Shown here: in pieces, positions 1-5,011 of the stretch
Layout of the letters: every line of letters starts with the position of its first letter
Position numbering within the stretch: position 1 is the stretch's first letter
Notes under the pieces: generated by a model
The model's database searches: none
The model's input: only the letters and a program-made list of their open reading frames with translations
What the model was told of the DNA's origin: nothing
Assembly (NCBI GenBank): GCA_003563585.1
Contig: PWUQ01000054.1
Coordinates: 1-5,306, forward strand
DNA from: Candidatus Parvarchaeota archaeon
Lineage (GTDB): Archaea > Nanobdellota > Nanobdellia > CSSed11-243R1
Direction of reading: 5' to 3'
DNA length: 5,306 nt
Translations under genes and position numbers: made by a program

Positions 1-79
1 GTGGTATTAATTTTGGAAACAATTTTTAAAGAACTAAAACAAAAAGGTCGGCTTATTAATTTAATTAAAATAAATAATT
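1..79 (+). other. Window edge: possible tail of an upstream gene plus intergenic leader
   Basis: No gene can be assigned with confidence. Reading from base 3 gives eight codons (GINFGNNF) then TAA at 27-29, which could be the end of an upstream CDS. Reading from base 1 stays open to TGA at 85-87 but gives only Lys/Asn/Ile/Leu-rich residues, as any AT-rich stretch would. The sequence around 23-45 (ttttt-aaagaa-ctaaaac-aaaaa) resembles the intergenic stretch before the gene at 1198, which favours the first reading, with 30-79 being an SD-less leader. No convincing promoter is seen, so the downstream operon probably starts outside the window. Confidence 0.3.
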
Positions 80-622
80 ATGGATGATGTAGGAAAAATT
101 ATAATCGGAGTAGTTGTTACAATAATTATTGGGGGAACTGCCTATAATGTTAGTCAAAGTGATATTATTAAAAATTTTGCAAGTGACACTGGGTTAACAC
201 AAGAACAAGCTGAAAAATATATAAAAAGTATGACTGAGGATGAATTAGGTAGCTTAGAAGAAATAGGCTCCGAACTGATTACTTTTGGTGAAGAGATGCT
301 TGAGTCGGCGCATGAAATTGATTGTGTAAATTATGAATATTTGTGGCAATCAATTACTCTTTCATGCTCTGATGGTAAAAGGCAACTAGCAAAAACAGGA
401 AGAAATTATATTTTATTAGGAGAAGCATGTATAAAAGTAGATTCATACCAAGAGCCGCCAAAAAGCGAAATAGAAAAAACAATTCAACTCATAGACCAAG
501 TAAATTCTGACTTAGAACTTGAGGCTAATATTAATATATTAGGACGGACACTAGTCAACGATATGAAAAAAAGTAATTCATACAATAAGGCGATTTTGCA
601 AACCGTACTTGAAAGCTATTGA
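80..622 (+). CDS. Membrane-anchored protein of unknown function (180 aa)
   Basis: I do not recognise a named family. An N-terminal hydrophobic helix at about residues 6-22 (GKIIIGVVVTIIIGGTAY) is preceded by only a few residues, so it is a signal anchor or uncleaved signal peptide, with the rest probably outside the membrane. The remainder (about 30-180) is predicted mostly helical and rich in Glu, Lys, Asn and Ser. It holds three cysteines (C82, C96, C117); C82 and C96 are close enough for a disulfide if the domain is extracytoplasmic. The start is ATGGAT with no SD, only an AT-rich leader, as in most genes here. The stop is TGA. Same strand as the next gene after a 44-base gap, so it is likely the first visible member of the operon that ends with sppA. 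The CDS is secure; the function is unknown. Confidence 0.8.
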   Translation: MDDVGKIIIGVVVTIIIGGTAYNVSQSDIIKNFASDTGLTQEQAEKYIKSMTEDELGSLEEIGSELITFGEEMLESAHEIDCVNYEYLWQSITLSCSDGKRQLAKTGRNYILLGEACIKVDSYQEPPKSEIEKTIQLIDQVNSDLELEANINILGRTLVNDMKKSNSYNKAILQTVLESY

Positions 623-666
623 TCTAGCAGAAAAATTTTTAATTTCCAAAAAACTTAAATAAAATT

Positions 667-1173
667 ATGGAAGATAAAAAAATATCAATAGTTTGGATTA
701 TTGGAATTATATTAGTTGTTATCAGTATTTGGGGAATAGGAGCTGGATATACTCCAGATAGTTCACAAGATTATGTTCCTACGCCTAGCGTTAAAAAAGA
801 AACAACACTTACTCACCCTACAACAGGAATAGAGGCTAGAGGCCCTCTCTCTCATAGAGGAATAGAAGCTAGAGACCCTCTCTCTCACACCTCTAATTAT
901 ATTAATATAAGATATAGAAGCGATAATGTTGATATAGCTCATCCTAGGTTTGAATATCTGAATACAGCAAGAAGTTCTTGGATTAGAGGAGCTTGGTATG
1001 ATGAAAAAAATGGATACATGATAATCAATCTAAATGGAGTTTATTATCATTATTGTTCAATGCCGAGGTCTGTCTGGAATTCCTTTAAGTCGGCTTCTTC
1101 TTTTGGAACTTTTTATAATCAAAGAATAAAAGGCATGTATGATTGTAGAATACACCCTGTTCCTCAATATTAA
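667..1173 (+). CDS. Membrane-anchored KTSC-domain protein (168 aa)
   Basis: Residues 7-27 form one hydrophobic helix after a short charged N-terminus (MEDKK), suggesting an anchor or signal peptide with the C-terminal part outside. Residues 28-100 are a low-complexity Ser/Pro/Thr linker that includes an imperfect tandem repeat (GIEARGPLSH, then GIEARDPLSH). Residues about 104-162 match the KTSC domain pattern: a Ser plus hydrophobic strand (SSWIRGAWYD), a strand with Gly-Val-Tyr-Tyr, the Met-Pro-x-x-x-Trp helix, then S-x-G-x-F-Y-N-x-x-I-x-x-x-Y near the end. The family is named from the C-terminal extension of some lysyl-tRNA synthetases and is more often seen in small cytoplasmic proteins; its role is not well defined. 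Two Cys in the domain (C130, C160) could pair outside the cell. The domain call is by eye; no function is claimed. Confidence 0.8.
   Translation: MEDKKISIVWIIGIILVVISIWGIGAGYTPDSSQDYVPTPSVKKETTLTHPTTGIEARGPLSHRGIEARDPLSHTSNYINIRYRSDNVDIAHPRFEYLNTARSSWIRGAWYDEKNGYMIINLNGVYYHYCSMPRSVWNSFKSASSFGTFYNQRIKGMYDCRIHPVPQY
826..891 (+). repeat. 33-bp imperfect tandem repeat, two copies, in-frame
   Basis: Two adjacent 33-base units (826-858 and 859-891) encode GIEARGPLSHR and GIEARDPLSHT. In the first 30 bases of each unit only three positions differ, all transitions (gag/gaa, ggc/gac, cat/cac), which points to a fairly recent in-frame duplication. The first unit contains an inverted repeat, AGAGG-C-CCTCT. 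It lies in the flexible linker between the membrane anchor and the KTSC domain, so a change of copy number would only alter linker length. Confidence 0.8.
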
Positions 1174-1197
1174 TTTTTAAGAATTAAAACAAAAAAT

Positions 1198-1707
1198 ATG
1201 GAATTTTTTAAAAAAATTTTTAATCTTGCTAGTCCTGAAGGTGGTAGGGATGCAATGCGTTCTTCTTATAAGCAACATGTTAAGCTTGCCCAAAAAAGTA
1301 ACCTATCAAATGCTCATGAATTTGGACTATATGGGGCTTTAGCTTCTAGATATAAAACAAGATGGCAAGAGCCTATAAAACCAACTGAGTCAGAAATATG
1401 GATAGAGCTTATTCCCTTTTTATCAATGAACGAGCAAGAATCCGTTGAAGTTCTTGCCGAATATGTTCTATATCAGGAGTGGCCAATGGAATCAAAAATT
1501 TCTTGGCTTAAAGAAAAGATAAACGAGGCACTTTTGAATATCTCTGAATTTACAGACGAGCAAAAAGCATTTATTCTACTTAGGGTGGCATGGTATAGTC
1601 TTATTAGTCCAGAAAACCAAAAAAGACTTTTTGGAGAATTAGGTTATTCTTCGTTTAGCTCTGAATTAGAGAAAGAAAACAATAATGATGAACAAAAAGA
1701 AATTTAA
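1198..1707 (+). CDS. Soluble helical protein of unknown function (169 aa)
   Basis: I do not recognise the family. There is no signal peptide and no membrane helix. The sequence alternates amphipathic helices with conserved-looking aromatic positions (W56, W68, W95, W103, W132). The last 16 residues (ELEKENNNDEQKEI) are a charged, probably disordered tail. The start is ATGGAA preceded by an A-rich leader (ttaaaacaaaaaat) without an SD. It lies 24 bases after the KTSC gene and 7 bases before the next start, so co-transcription is likely. As the only clearly cytoplasmic product in a run of membrane proteins, it may be an internal partner of one of them; that is inference. Confidence 0.75.
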   Translation: MEFFKKIFNLASPEGGRDAMRSSYKQHVKLAQKSNLSNAHEFGLYGALASRYKTRWQEPIKPTESEIWIELIPFLSMNEQESVEVLAEYVLYQEWPMESKISWLKEKINEALLNISEFTDEQKAFILLRVAWYSLISPENQKRLFGELGYSSFSSELEKENNNDEQKEI

Positions 1708-1714
1708 AAATAAT

Positions 1715-2008
1715 ATGGAAAAACAAATAGATAAAAATAAAAACTCAGAGCTTAAGGTAGAGCCATTTTCAAAAGATAATTTTTGGAAAAACTTTTTAAT
1801 TTGTTTATTCCCCGCAGCTTTAATAGCTGGAATGCTTACTGATTTATTTGGAGACGGAGGAATTTTAATTGTTGTCATTTTAGTTCCTGGCTTAATATAT
1901 TTATCAGAATTTTTACGTCAAAAAACAAATTCAATTATTGCATTTATTATTTTATTATTAGCCTCATTTTTCATTTTAGGAATAATTGTTTCAATTATTA
2001 ATTATTAG
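1715..2008 (+). CDS. Small membrane protein, three predicted helices (97 aa)
   Basis: A charged cytoplasmic-looking N-terminus of about 24 residues is followed by hydrophobic segments at about 25-45, 49-66 and 72-95, ending directly after the third helix. TM1 and TM2 are joined by a short Gly/Asp turn (LFGDGG). No family recognised. I prefer the ATG at 1715 (ATGGAA after an A/T-rich stretch, 7 bases after the previous stop) because it matches the start context of its neighbours. An in-frame ATG at 1685 would add ten residues (MMNKKKFKNN) and overlap the previous gene by 23 bases. It directly precedes the SppA-like protease (gap 18), so it could be a partner or substrate; the sequence does not show which. 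Confidence 0.75.
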   Translation: MEKQIDKNKNSELKVEPFSKDNFWKNFLICLFPAALIAGMLTDLFGDGGILIVVILVPGLIYLSEFLRQKTNSIIAFIILLLASFFILGIIVSIINY

Positions 2009-2026
2009 TTTTGATAAAAATAAAGA

Positions 2027-2884
2027 ATGGTTTTAAGAGATTTAAAAATTAAGAAATTTTTTATTATAGCTTTTTTTATTATAGTGGGAGTAACTGTATT
2101 ATTTTATTGGTCTGAGCAATATGATGATTATAATTATTATGGAGAATATTATAGTTATGAAATAAGTTGTCCAAGGAATAGTAATGTTGCTTTAATTAAA
2201 ATACAGGGAACCATATTAACTTATGGAGATTATTTTAATGATTATAATAATGAGGAAATAATTGAATCAGATATTACTTCTTCGGAGAAGATAGTTAAAC
2301 ATATTGACGATATAAACAATGATAAAAAAATTAAAGCAATAATAGTGGAGATAGATTCTTATGGAGGATATCCTGTTGCTGCGGAAGAGATAACAAACGC
2401 CTTAAAAAGGACAACAAAGCCGGTTATAGCGGTTGTAAGAGAGGGGGCAGTATCCGGAGCTTATCTTGTTGCTACAGGCGCTGATATTATATTTGCCAGT
2501 GAGTTGTCTGATATAGGTGGAATTGGAGTAACAATGTCTTATTTGGATTATTCTGAAAAACATAAAAGAGAAGGAATAATTTATCAGGAAATATCTTCGG
2601 CAGAGTTTAAAAACTTAGGTAGCCCGGATAGGGAGTTAACAGATGAAGAAAGAGAGGTTTTAAGAGAATATATAAATAAAACACATAATATTTTTATAAG
2701 AAAAGTTTCAGAAAATAGAAATTTGGAGATAGAAGAAGTTGAAAAGTTAGCTGATGGATTTGTCATGCTTGGAAAAGATGCTAAAGAAAACAAACTGATT
2801 GATGAAATAGGAGATATTTACTCAGCAAAATCATGGATTAAAGGTAATTTAAATATTGATCCAAATATTTGCATTTATAGATAA
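2027..2884 (+). CDS. sppA: Signal peptide peptidase SppA, S49 family serine protease (285 aa)
   Basis: SppA is a membrane-bound Ser/Lys protease that degrades leftover signal peptides and other membrane peptides. Residues 10-28 form the N-terminal membrane anchor, so the protease domain is extracytoplasmic. The fold shows the expected order: a first strand (VALIKIQGTI, 54-63), the IDSYGG motif (109-114, where most members have SPGG), GAVSGAY with the catalytic Ser143, the GGIGV segment (164-168), FKNLGSPDRELTDEER with the general-base Lys195, and the C-terminal ADGFVMLGKDAKENKLIDEIGD. The Ser-Lys distance of 52 residues equals that of Bacillus subtilis SppA (S147/K199). At 285 residues it is a short single-domain form, unlike the duplicated 618-residue Escherichia coli enzyme. 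It is the last gene of the five-gene cluster. The ATGG start has no SD. The call is strong; the Tyr in SYGG is a variation outside the dyad. Confidence 0.93.
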   Translation: MVLRDLKIKKFFIIAFFIIVGVTVLFYWSEQYDDYNYYGEYYSYEISCPRNSNVALIKIQGTILTYGDYFNDYNNEEIIESDITSSEKIVKHIDDINNDKKIKAIIVEIDSYGGYPVAAEEITNALKRTTKPVIAVVREGAVSGAYLVATGADIIFASELSDIGGIGVTMSYLDYSEKHKREGIIYQEISSAEFKNLGSPDRELTDEEREVLREYINKTHNIFIRKVSENRNLEIEEVEKLADGFVMLGKDAKENKLIDEIGDIYSAKSWIKGNLNIDPNICIYR

Positions 2885-2895
2885 TATGCTATAAT
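2868..2895 (+). promoter_or_regulatory. Promoter for the SAM riboswitch transcript
   Basis: A consensus -10 (TATAAT, 2890-2895) has an extended -10 TGC just before it (2887-2889). The -35 is weak: TTTGCA at 2868-2873 with a 16-base spacer. The -35 falls in the last codons of sppA and the -10 just after its stop, so the start of transcription is expected near 2902, some 15 bases before riboswitch helix P1. This makes the riboswitch transcript independent of the upstream operon, although read-through from sppA is also possible because no terminator is seen after it. Confidence 0.75.
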
Positions 2896-2916
2896 AAAAA
2901 TGTAACAACTGAATAG

Positions 2917-3024
2917 TTATCAAGAGTGCAGGCTAGGGAACTGGCCCGATAATCCTGCCGGCAACCCTTAAAGGTTAATTCTTTTAAGAAGGTGCCAAAT
3001 CCAGCCCCATTAGGGGAAAGATAA
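2917..3024 (+). promoter_or_regulatory. SAM-I (S-box) riboswitch aptamer
   Basis: The region follows the SAM-I consensus closely. P1 pairs TTATC (2917-2921) with GATAA (3020-3024). The AAGAG (2922-2926) and GGCAACC (2960-2966) core motifs are present. P2 pairs GCAGG (2928-2932) with CCTGC (2954-2958) around the kink-turn and loop segment ggaactggcccgat. The L2/J3-4 pseudoknot pairs TGGC (2942-2945) with GCCA (2994-2997). P3 starts with ACC/GGT and has an 8-bp extended arm (2967-2974 with 2981-2988, loop ttaatt). P4 pairs CCCC (3005-3008) with GGGG (3013-3016), loop atta. SAM binding stabilises P1 and P4. P1 is short at 5 bp. Together with the terminator that follows, it forms a transcriptional OFF switch for the gene at 3094. 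Confidence 0.95.
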
Positions 3025-3058
3025 AGGTCGAAACCAAGCAATTACAGCCTCTTTCCCC
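3013..3058 (+). promoter_or_regulatory. Antiterminator pairing of the SAM switch
   Basis: GGGGAAAGA (3013-3021) is a perfect 9-base complement of TCTTTCCCC (3050-3058). The left half is the 3' strand of P4 plus the first two bases of the 3' strand of P1; the right half contains most of the 5' strand of the terminator stem and its loop. The two states are therefore mutually exclusive. Without SAM the antiterminator can form and transcription continues; with SAM, P1 and P4 hold the left half and the terminator forms. Confidence 0.85.
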
Positions 3059-3074
3059 AAGAAAGAGGTTTTAT
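3048..3074 (+). terminator. Riboswitch-controlled Rho-independent terminator
   Basis: CCTCTTTC (3048-3055) pairs perfectly with GAAAGAGG (3061-3068), an 8-bp stem with the 5-base loop cccaa, followed by ttttat. The U-tract is short, so termination may be incomplete. It lies about 24 bases after the aptamer and 20 bases before the ATG at 3094, the usual place for an S-box expression platform. Confidence 0.88.
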
Positions 3075-3093
3075 AATTAAAATTTAAAAAAAT

Positions 3094-3372
3094 ATGGATA
3101 AATTAATATTAGAAGATAATTTACCCAACGGCACAGTACAGAAAAGAGAAATTAAAAAAATAACCGAAAAAGAAACTAAAGATTATCGGCTTTTAGGGCA
3201 AGGGTTTGGTCAAAGCTTTAATTTTTGTCTGTACCTTGGTCATAAGCATTGTCATAATTTTAGAAAAAGATTGGCTGCTTTCAGAATATTAAAAAGAAAC
3301 AAAATAAGCGAAATGATGGAAGATGCTACAGGAAAAGAGTTTGAGGCTGTTGAATTTTATGAAAAGAAATAA
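3094..3372 (+). CDS. SAM-riboswitch-controlled protein of unknown function (92 aa)
   Basis: I do not recognise the family. The protein is small, basic and soluble-looking, with no signal peptide or membrane helix, so it is not a typical S-box-controlled transporter, and it is too short to be MetK, MetE or another known methionine enzyme. Residues 1-30 are charged and contain LPNGTVQKREIKKITEKE. Residues 31-60 hold a Gly-rich turn (LLGQGFGQSF) and a Cys/His cluster: C45, H50, H52, C53, H54. Residues 57-75 are a basic helix (RKRLAAFRILKRNKISEMM). The tail is acidic, ending KK. The start ATGGAT has no SD and sits after an A/T-rich stretch. It is the first and perhaps only gene behind the SAM-I switch, so expression should rise when SAM is low. 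A role in methionine or SAM supply, sparing or regulation is inferred from that position alone. Confidence 0.8.
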   Translation: MDKLILEDNLPNGTVQKREIKKITEKETKDYRLLGQGFGQSFNFCLYLGHKHCHNFRKRLAAFRILKRNKISEMMEDATGKEFEAVEFYEKK

Positions 3373-3411
3373 TTTTAGGGAAAGGCGATTTTTGGCTGAT
3401 TTTTTTTGAAT

Positions 3412-3440
3412 TTGTAATACCTTATATATTGTGTTAATAT
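3412..3440 (+). promoter_or_regulatory. Promoter for the 91-aa gene
   Basis: TTGTAA (3412-3417) and TAATAT (3435-3440) are separated by 17 bases, with a TG at 3432-3433 giving an extended -10. Transcription would start near 3447, leaving a leader of about 40 bases that carries the strong SD of the next gene. The region is AT-rich, so chance matches are possible, but spacing and extended -10 are both right. Confidence 0.6.
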
Positions 3441-3471
3441 TTTTTCAGTCCTTTGTAAGAATTTTGCTTGA

Positions 3472-3477
3472 AAGGAG
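3472..3477 (+). promoter_or_regulatory. Strong Shine-Dalgarno site, decides start at 3486
   Basis: AAGGAG lies 8 bases before ATG 3486, the ideal distance. It excludes the in-frame TTG at 3468, which would place the SD inside the coding region. It is the only clear, well-placed SD in this window. Confidence 0.85.
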
Positions 3478-3485
3478 AAATAAAG

Positions 3486-3761
3486 ATGCATAAGGAAAAG
3501 GAGAATATATATAGGTTTGCAAAATTATTGGAGGATGCAGGGTATGATGAAGGTGTATTAGATTTAATTAAAGGTGAATTAATTCCTTTGGCTCTTGAGA
3601 GAGGTATTTCTTTGTGGGATGCTGCTTTAGAGTATGCAGACCAAGACGAAGAGCAAGATACAAGCTGGTTTCAATTATTTCATGCCCTTCAAAAGGTTTC
3701 TCCTTCAAAAGATTGGCAAAAACCACTAGACGGTTCTCTTTTAAACAAGCTTGACCTTTAA
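3486..3761 (+). CDS. Acidic small protein of unknown function (91 aa)
   Basis: No family recognised. The protein is acidic and probably all-helical: an N-terminal helix (ENIYRFAKLLEDAGY, 6-20), a second (DEGVLDLIKGELIPLALERG, 21-40), a third with Trp44 (SLWDAALEYADQ), then a Trp/Phe-rich segment (WFQLFHALQKV, 61-71) and a loose C-terminus. There is no membrane segment, signal peptide or Cys. It has its own promoter, a strong SD and a terminator 28 bases after the stop, so it can be an independent, well-translated unit. No terminator lies between it and the SAM-controlled gene, so partial co-expression with that gene is possible. Its ATGC start also differs from the ATGG of its SD-less neighbours. 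Confidence 0.82.
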   Translation: MHKEKENIYRFAKLLEDAGYDEGVLDLIKGELIPLALERGISLWDAALEYADQDEEQDTSWFQLFHALQKVSPSKDWQKPLDGSLLNKLDL

Positions 3762-3788
3762 AAAAATAAGGAAATTAAGTAATAAATT

Positions 3789-3819
3789 ACCCGAGATTCA
3801 TTTCTCGGGTTTTTGTTTT
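3789..3819 (+). terminator. Rho-independent terminator
   Basis: ACCCGAGA (3789-3796) pairs with TCTCGGGT (3803-3810), an 8-bp perfect stem with a 6-base loop (ttcatt), followed by tttttgtttt. It closes the transcription unit of the 91-aa gene and isolates the nucleotidyltransferase gene downstream. Confidence 0.93.
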
Positions 3820-3820
3820 G

Positions 3821-3829
3821 TGGTAGAAT
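3821..3829 (+). promoter_or_regulatory. Extended -10 promoter for the nucleotidyltransferase gene
   Basis: TGGTAGAAT combines a TGn extension with the -10 hexamer TAGAAT (3824-3829). No good -35 is visible: the expected place lies in the preceding terminator hairpin. Transcription would start near 3836, about 26 bases before the ATG at 3862. The position directly after a terminator supports the call. Confidence 0.6.
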
Positions 3830-3861
3830 AATAAAAGATTTTATTAAATTAAATTGAAAAT

Positions 3862-5001
3862 ATGGAAAATTTTGAAAAAAGATTTAATCCTTTTGAAAAA
3901 GGAAGAGGAGGGGAAGATCGGGAAGGAATAATAGAAGAAAGGGAACAAAGCATAGGAGAGAAGGGTCAAGAAATTAATTTTGAAAGCGAAGCACATGTTG
4001 AAGAAAGGCCCTCTTGGGGTGAATTTCGCGGTGGTGAAATTAATGAAATCGGTGGATATAAAGAGCCTACACCAGAACAAAAAGAAAAGTTTGAAAAAAG
4101 AATTGAGCGAATTTCGGACATTTTTGAAGATGCTGATTTTCAGTGGTACCTTGATGGCGCAACAAATATTTCTCTTTATGAGGGTAAGCAAATACGCGAC
4201 CATAAAGATTTGGACATAAGTATTTTTCGGGAAGATTCGGTAAAATTAAATGAATTACTAGCACGGCAAGGTTTTGGTATTTTTATTAATTACAACGAGA
4301 ACGGCAAAAGATTGATGCGAAAAGTAACAACTGAAGAGCTAGCAACATTGGAAAAACCAGATTTATCAATTTGCAAAATTGACTCTGATGGAAAGATACA
4401 AAAAGAGACCGAAGAATCTTTTAATTTTGTTGATTTGCATATTCATAGCAAAGATACTGAAGGTAATACAGTCATCTCTTATAATGACGCAGTCTTGCCG
4501 AAAAAGTTTTTTGAACCAGTCAGAAAAGAACTTCCGAACGGCAAAGAAATAAATCTTTCGCAGCCAGCTATTGTTGCTTATCATAAACTACATTCTGATC
4601 GCCCATATGATTTAATTGATTTAGAAAAAATAAGACCCCACCTTCAAGAGGAAGATTTTTCGATGATAAGAGAAAGTTTAAAAATAGAAGCCGAGGAAGC
4701 AGAAAAGACGGTAAGGGAAAAAGTTCGGGAAGCATGGGACTTTTTAGCGCCAATGCTGGAATTACCTCATGACCATAAAATAATAAGTGAAAAACTTTGG
4801 GAACACCCTGATCTTCAAAAACGTAGAAATGATCAAAGAATTTCCGAATTTATTTCTTCAATCTCTAAATATGTTTCTGAAAATCCGGAAATAACGTTCG
4901 ATGACTTTCTTAGTCAATCGTTGGCTATTTTAAAGCCACAAGAACAGGCAGAGCAAAGGTTAGAAACTATGGAGCGTCTGGAAAAAATTGAAAAAGCATA
5001 A
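3862..5001 (+). CDS. Nucleotidyltransferase-fold protein, aminoglycoside/lincosamide transferase-like (379 aa)
   Basis: The core (about 80-265) resembles the Pol-beta-type nucleotidyltransferases related to aminoglycoside and lincosamide transferases (Aminoglyc_resit/LnuA-like). FQWYLDGATNISLYEGKQ (93-110) corresponds to the W-x-x-GG-W segment, IRDHKDLDISI (111-121) carries the metal-binding D116 and D118 after the R-x-H motif, and FVDLHI (189-194) offers a third acidic residue, D191. PAIVAYHKLHSDRPYDLIDLEKIRPHL (235-261) matches the usual lysine and R-P-K-D-x-x-D segment after the core. Such enzymes transfer a nucleotide to a small molecule or protein; the substrate here is unknown. The usual GG is DGA. 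Residues 1-70 are Glu/Gly-rich and probably disordered. Residues 262-379 are a charged helical extension, partly coiled-coil-like at 268-290, longer than in drug-modifying members. ATGGAA start, no SD. Resistance should not be assumed. Confidence 0.75.
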   Translation: MENFEKRFNPFEKGRGGEDREGIIEEREQSIGEKGQEINFESEAHVEERPSWGEFRGGEINEIGGYKEPTPEQKEKFEKRIERISDIFEDADFQWYLDGATNISLYEGKQIRDHKDLDISIFREDSVKLNELLARQGFGIFINYNENGKRLMRKVTTEELATLEKPDLSICKIDSDGKIQKETEESFNFVDLHIHSKDTEGNTVISYNDAVLPKKFFEPVRKELPNGKEINLSQPAIVAYHKLHSDRPYDLIDLEKIRPHLQEEDFSMIRESLKIEAEEAEKTVREKVREAWDFLAPMLELPHDHKIISEKLWEHPDLQKRRNDQRISEFISSISKYVSENPEITFDDFLSQSLAILKPQEQAEQRLETMERLEKIEKA

Positions 5002-5011
5002 TTAAAATTGT

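Noticed and set aside
620..661. TGA at 620-622 as a sense codon (Gly, as in some Absconditabacteria and Gracilibacteria), which would extend the first protein by about a dozen residues
   Set aside because: No supported gene contains an internal in-frame TGA, and the extension has no recognisable sequence, so the standard code is simpler.
826..891. CRISPR-like or phage repeat array
   Set aside because: Only two directly abutting copies without spacers, in frame within a coding region.
1685..1714. Earlier ATG for the three-helix membrane protein
   Set aside because: It adds a Lys/Asn-rich stretch and a 23-base overlap; the ATGGAA at 1715 matches the start context of its neighbours. The earlier start cannot be fully excluded.
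1666..2793. Open frames on the - strand at 1666-1878 and 2584-2793
   Set aside because: Both are antisense shadows of well-supported + strand genes, with biased Phe/Ser/Leu composition.
3376..3407. Possible terminator after the SAM-controlled gene, because of the T-run at 3400-3407
   Set aside because: No stable hairpin precedes the T-run; ggcgatttttggctg does not pair well.
3468..3485. TTG start for the 91-aa gene
   Set aside because: It would put the strong AAGGAG inside the coding region; ATG 3486 is ideally spaced from it.
3844..4203. Long open frame on the - strand opposite the nucleotidyltransferase gene (119 codons)
   Set aside because: It is Phe/Ile/Leu-rich low-complexity sequence, the mirror of the Glu/Lys-rich + strand gene, and has no SD or family motif.
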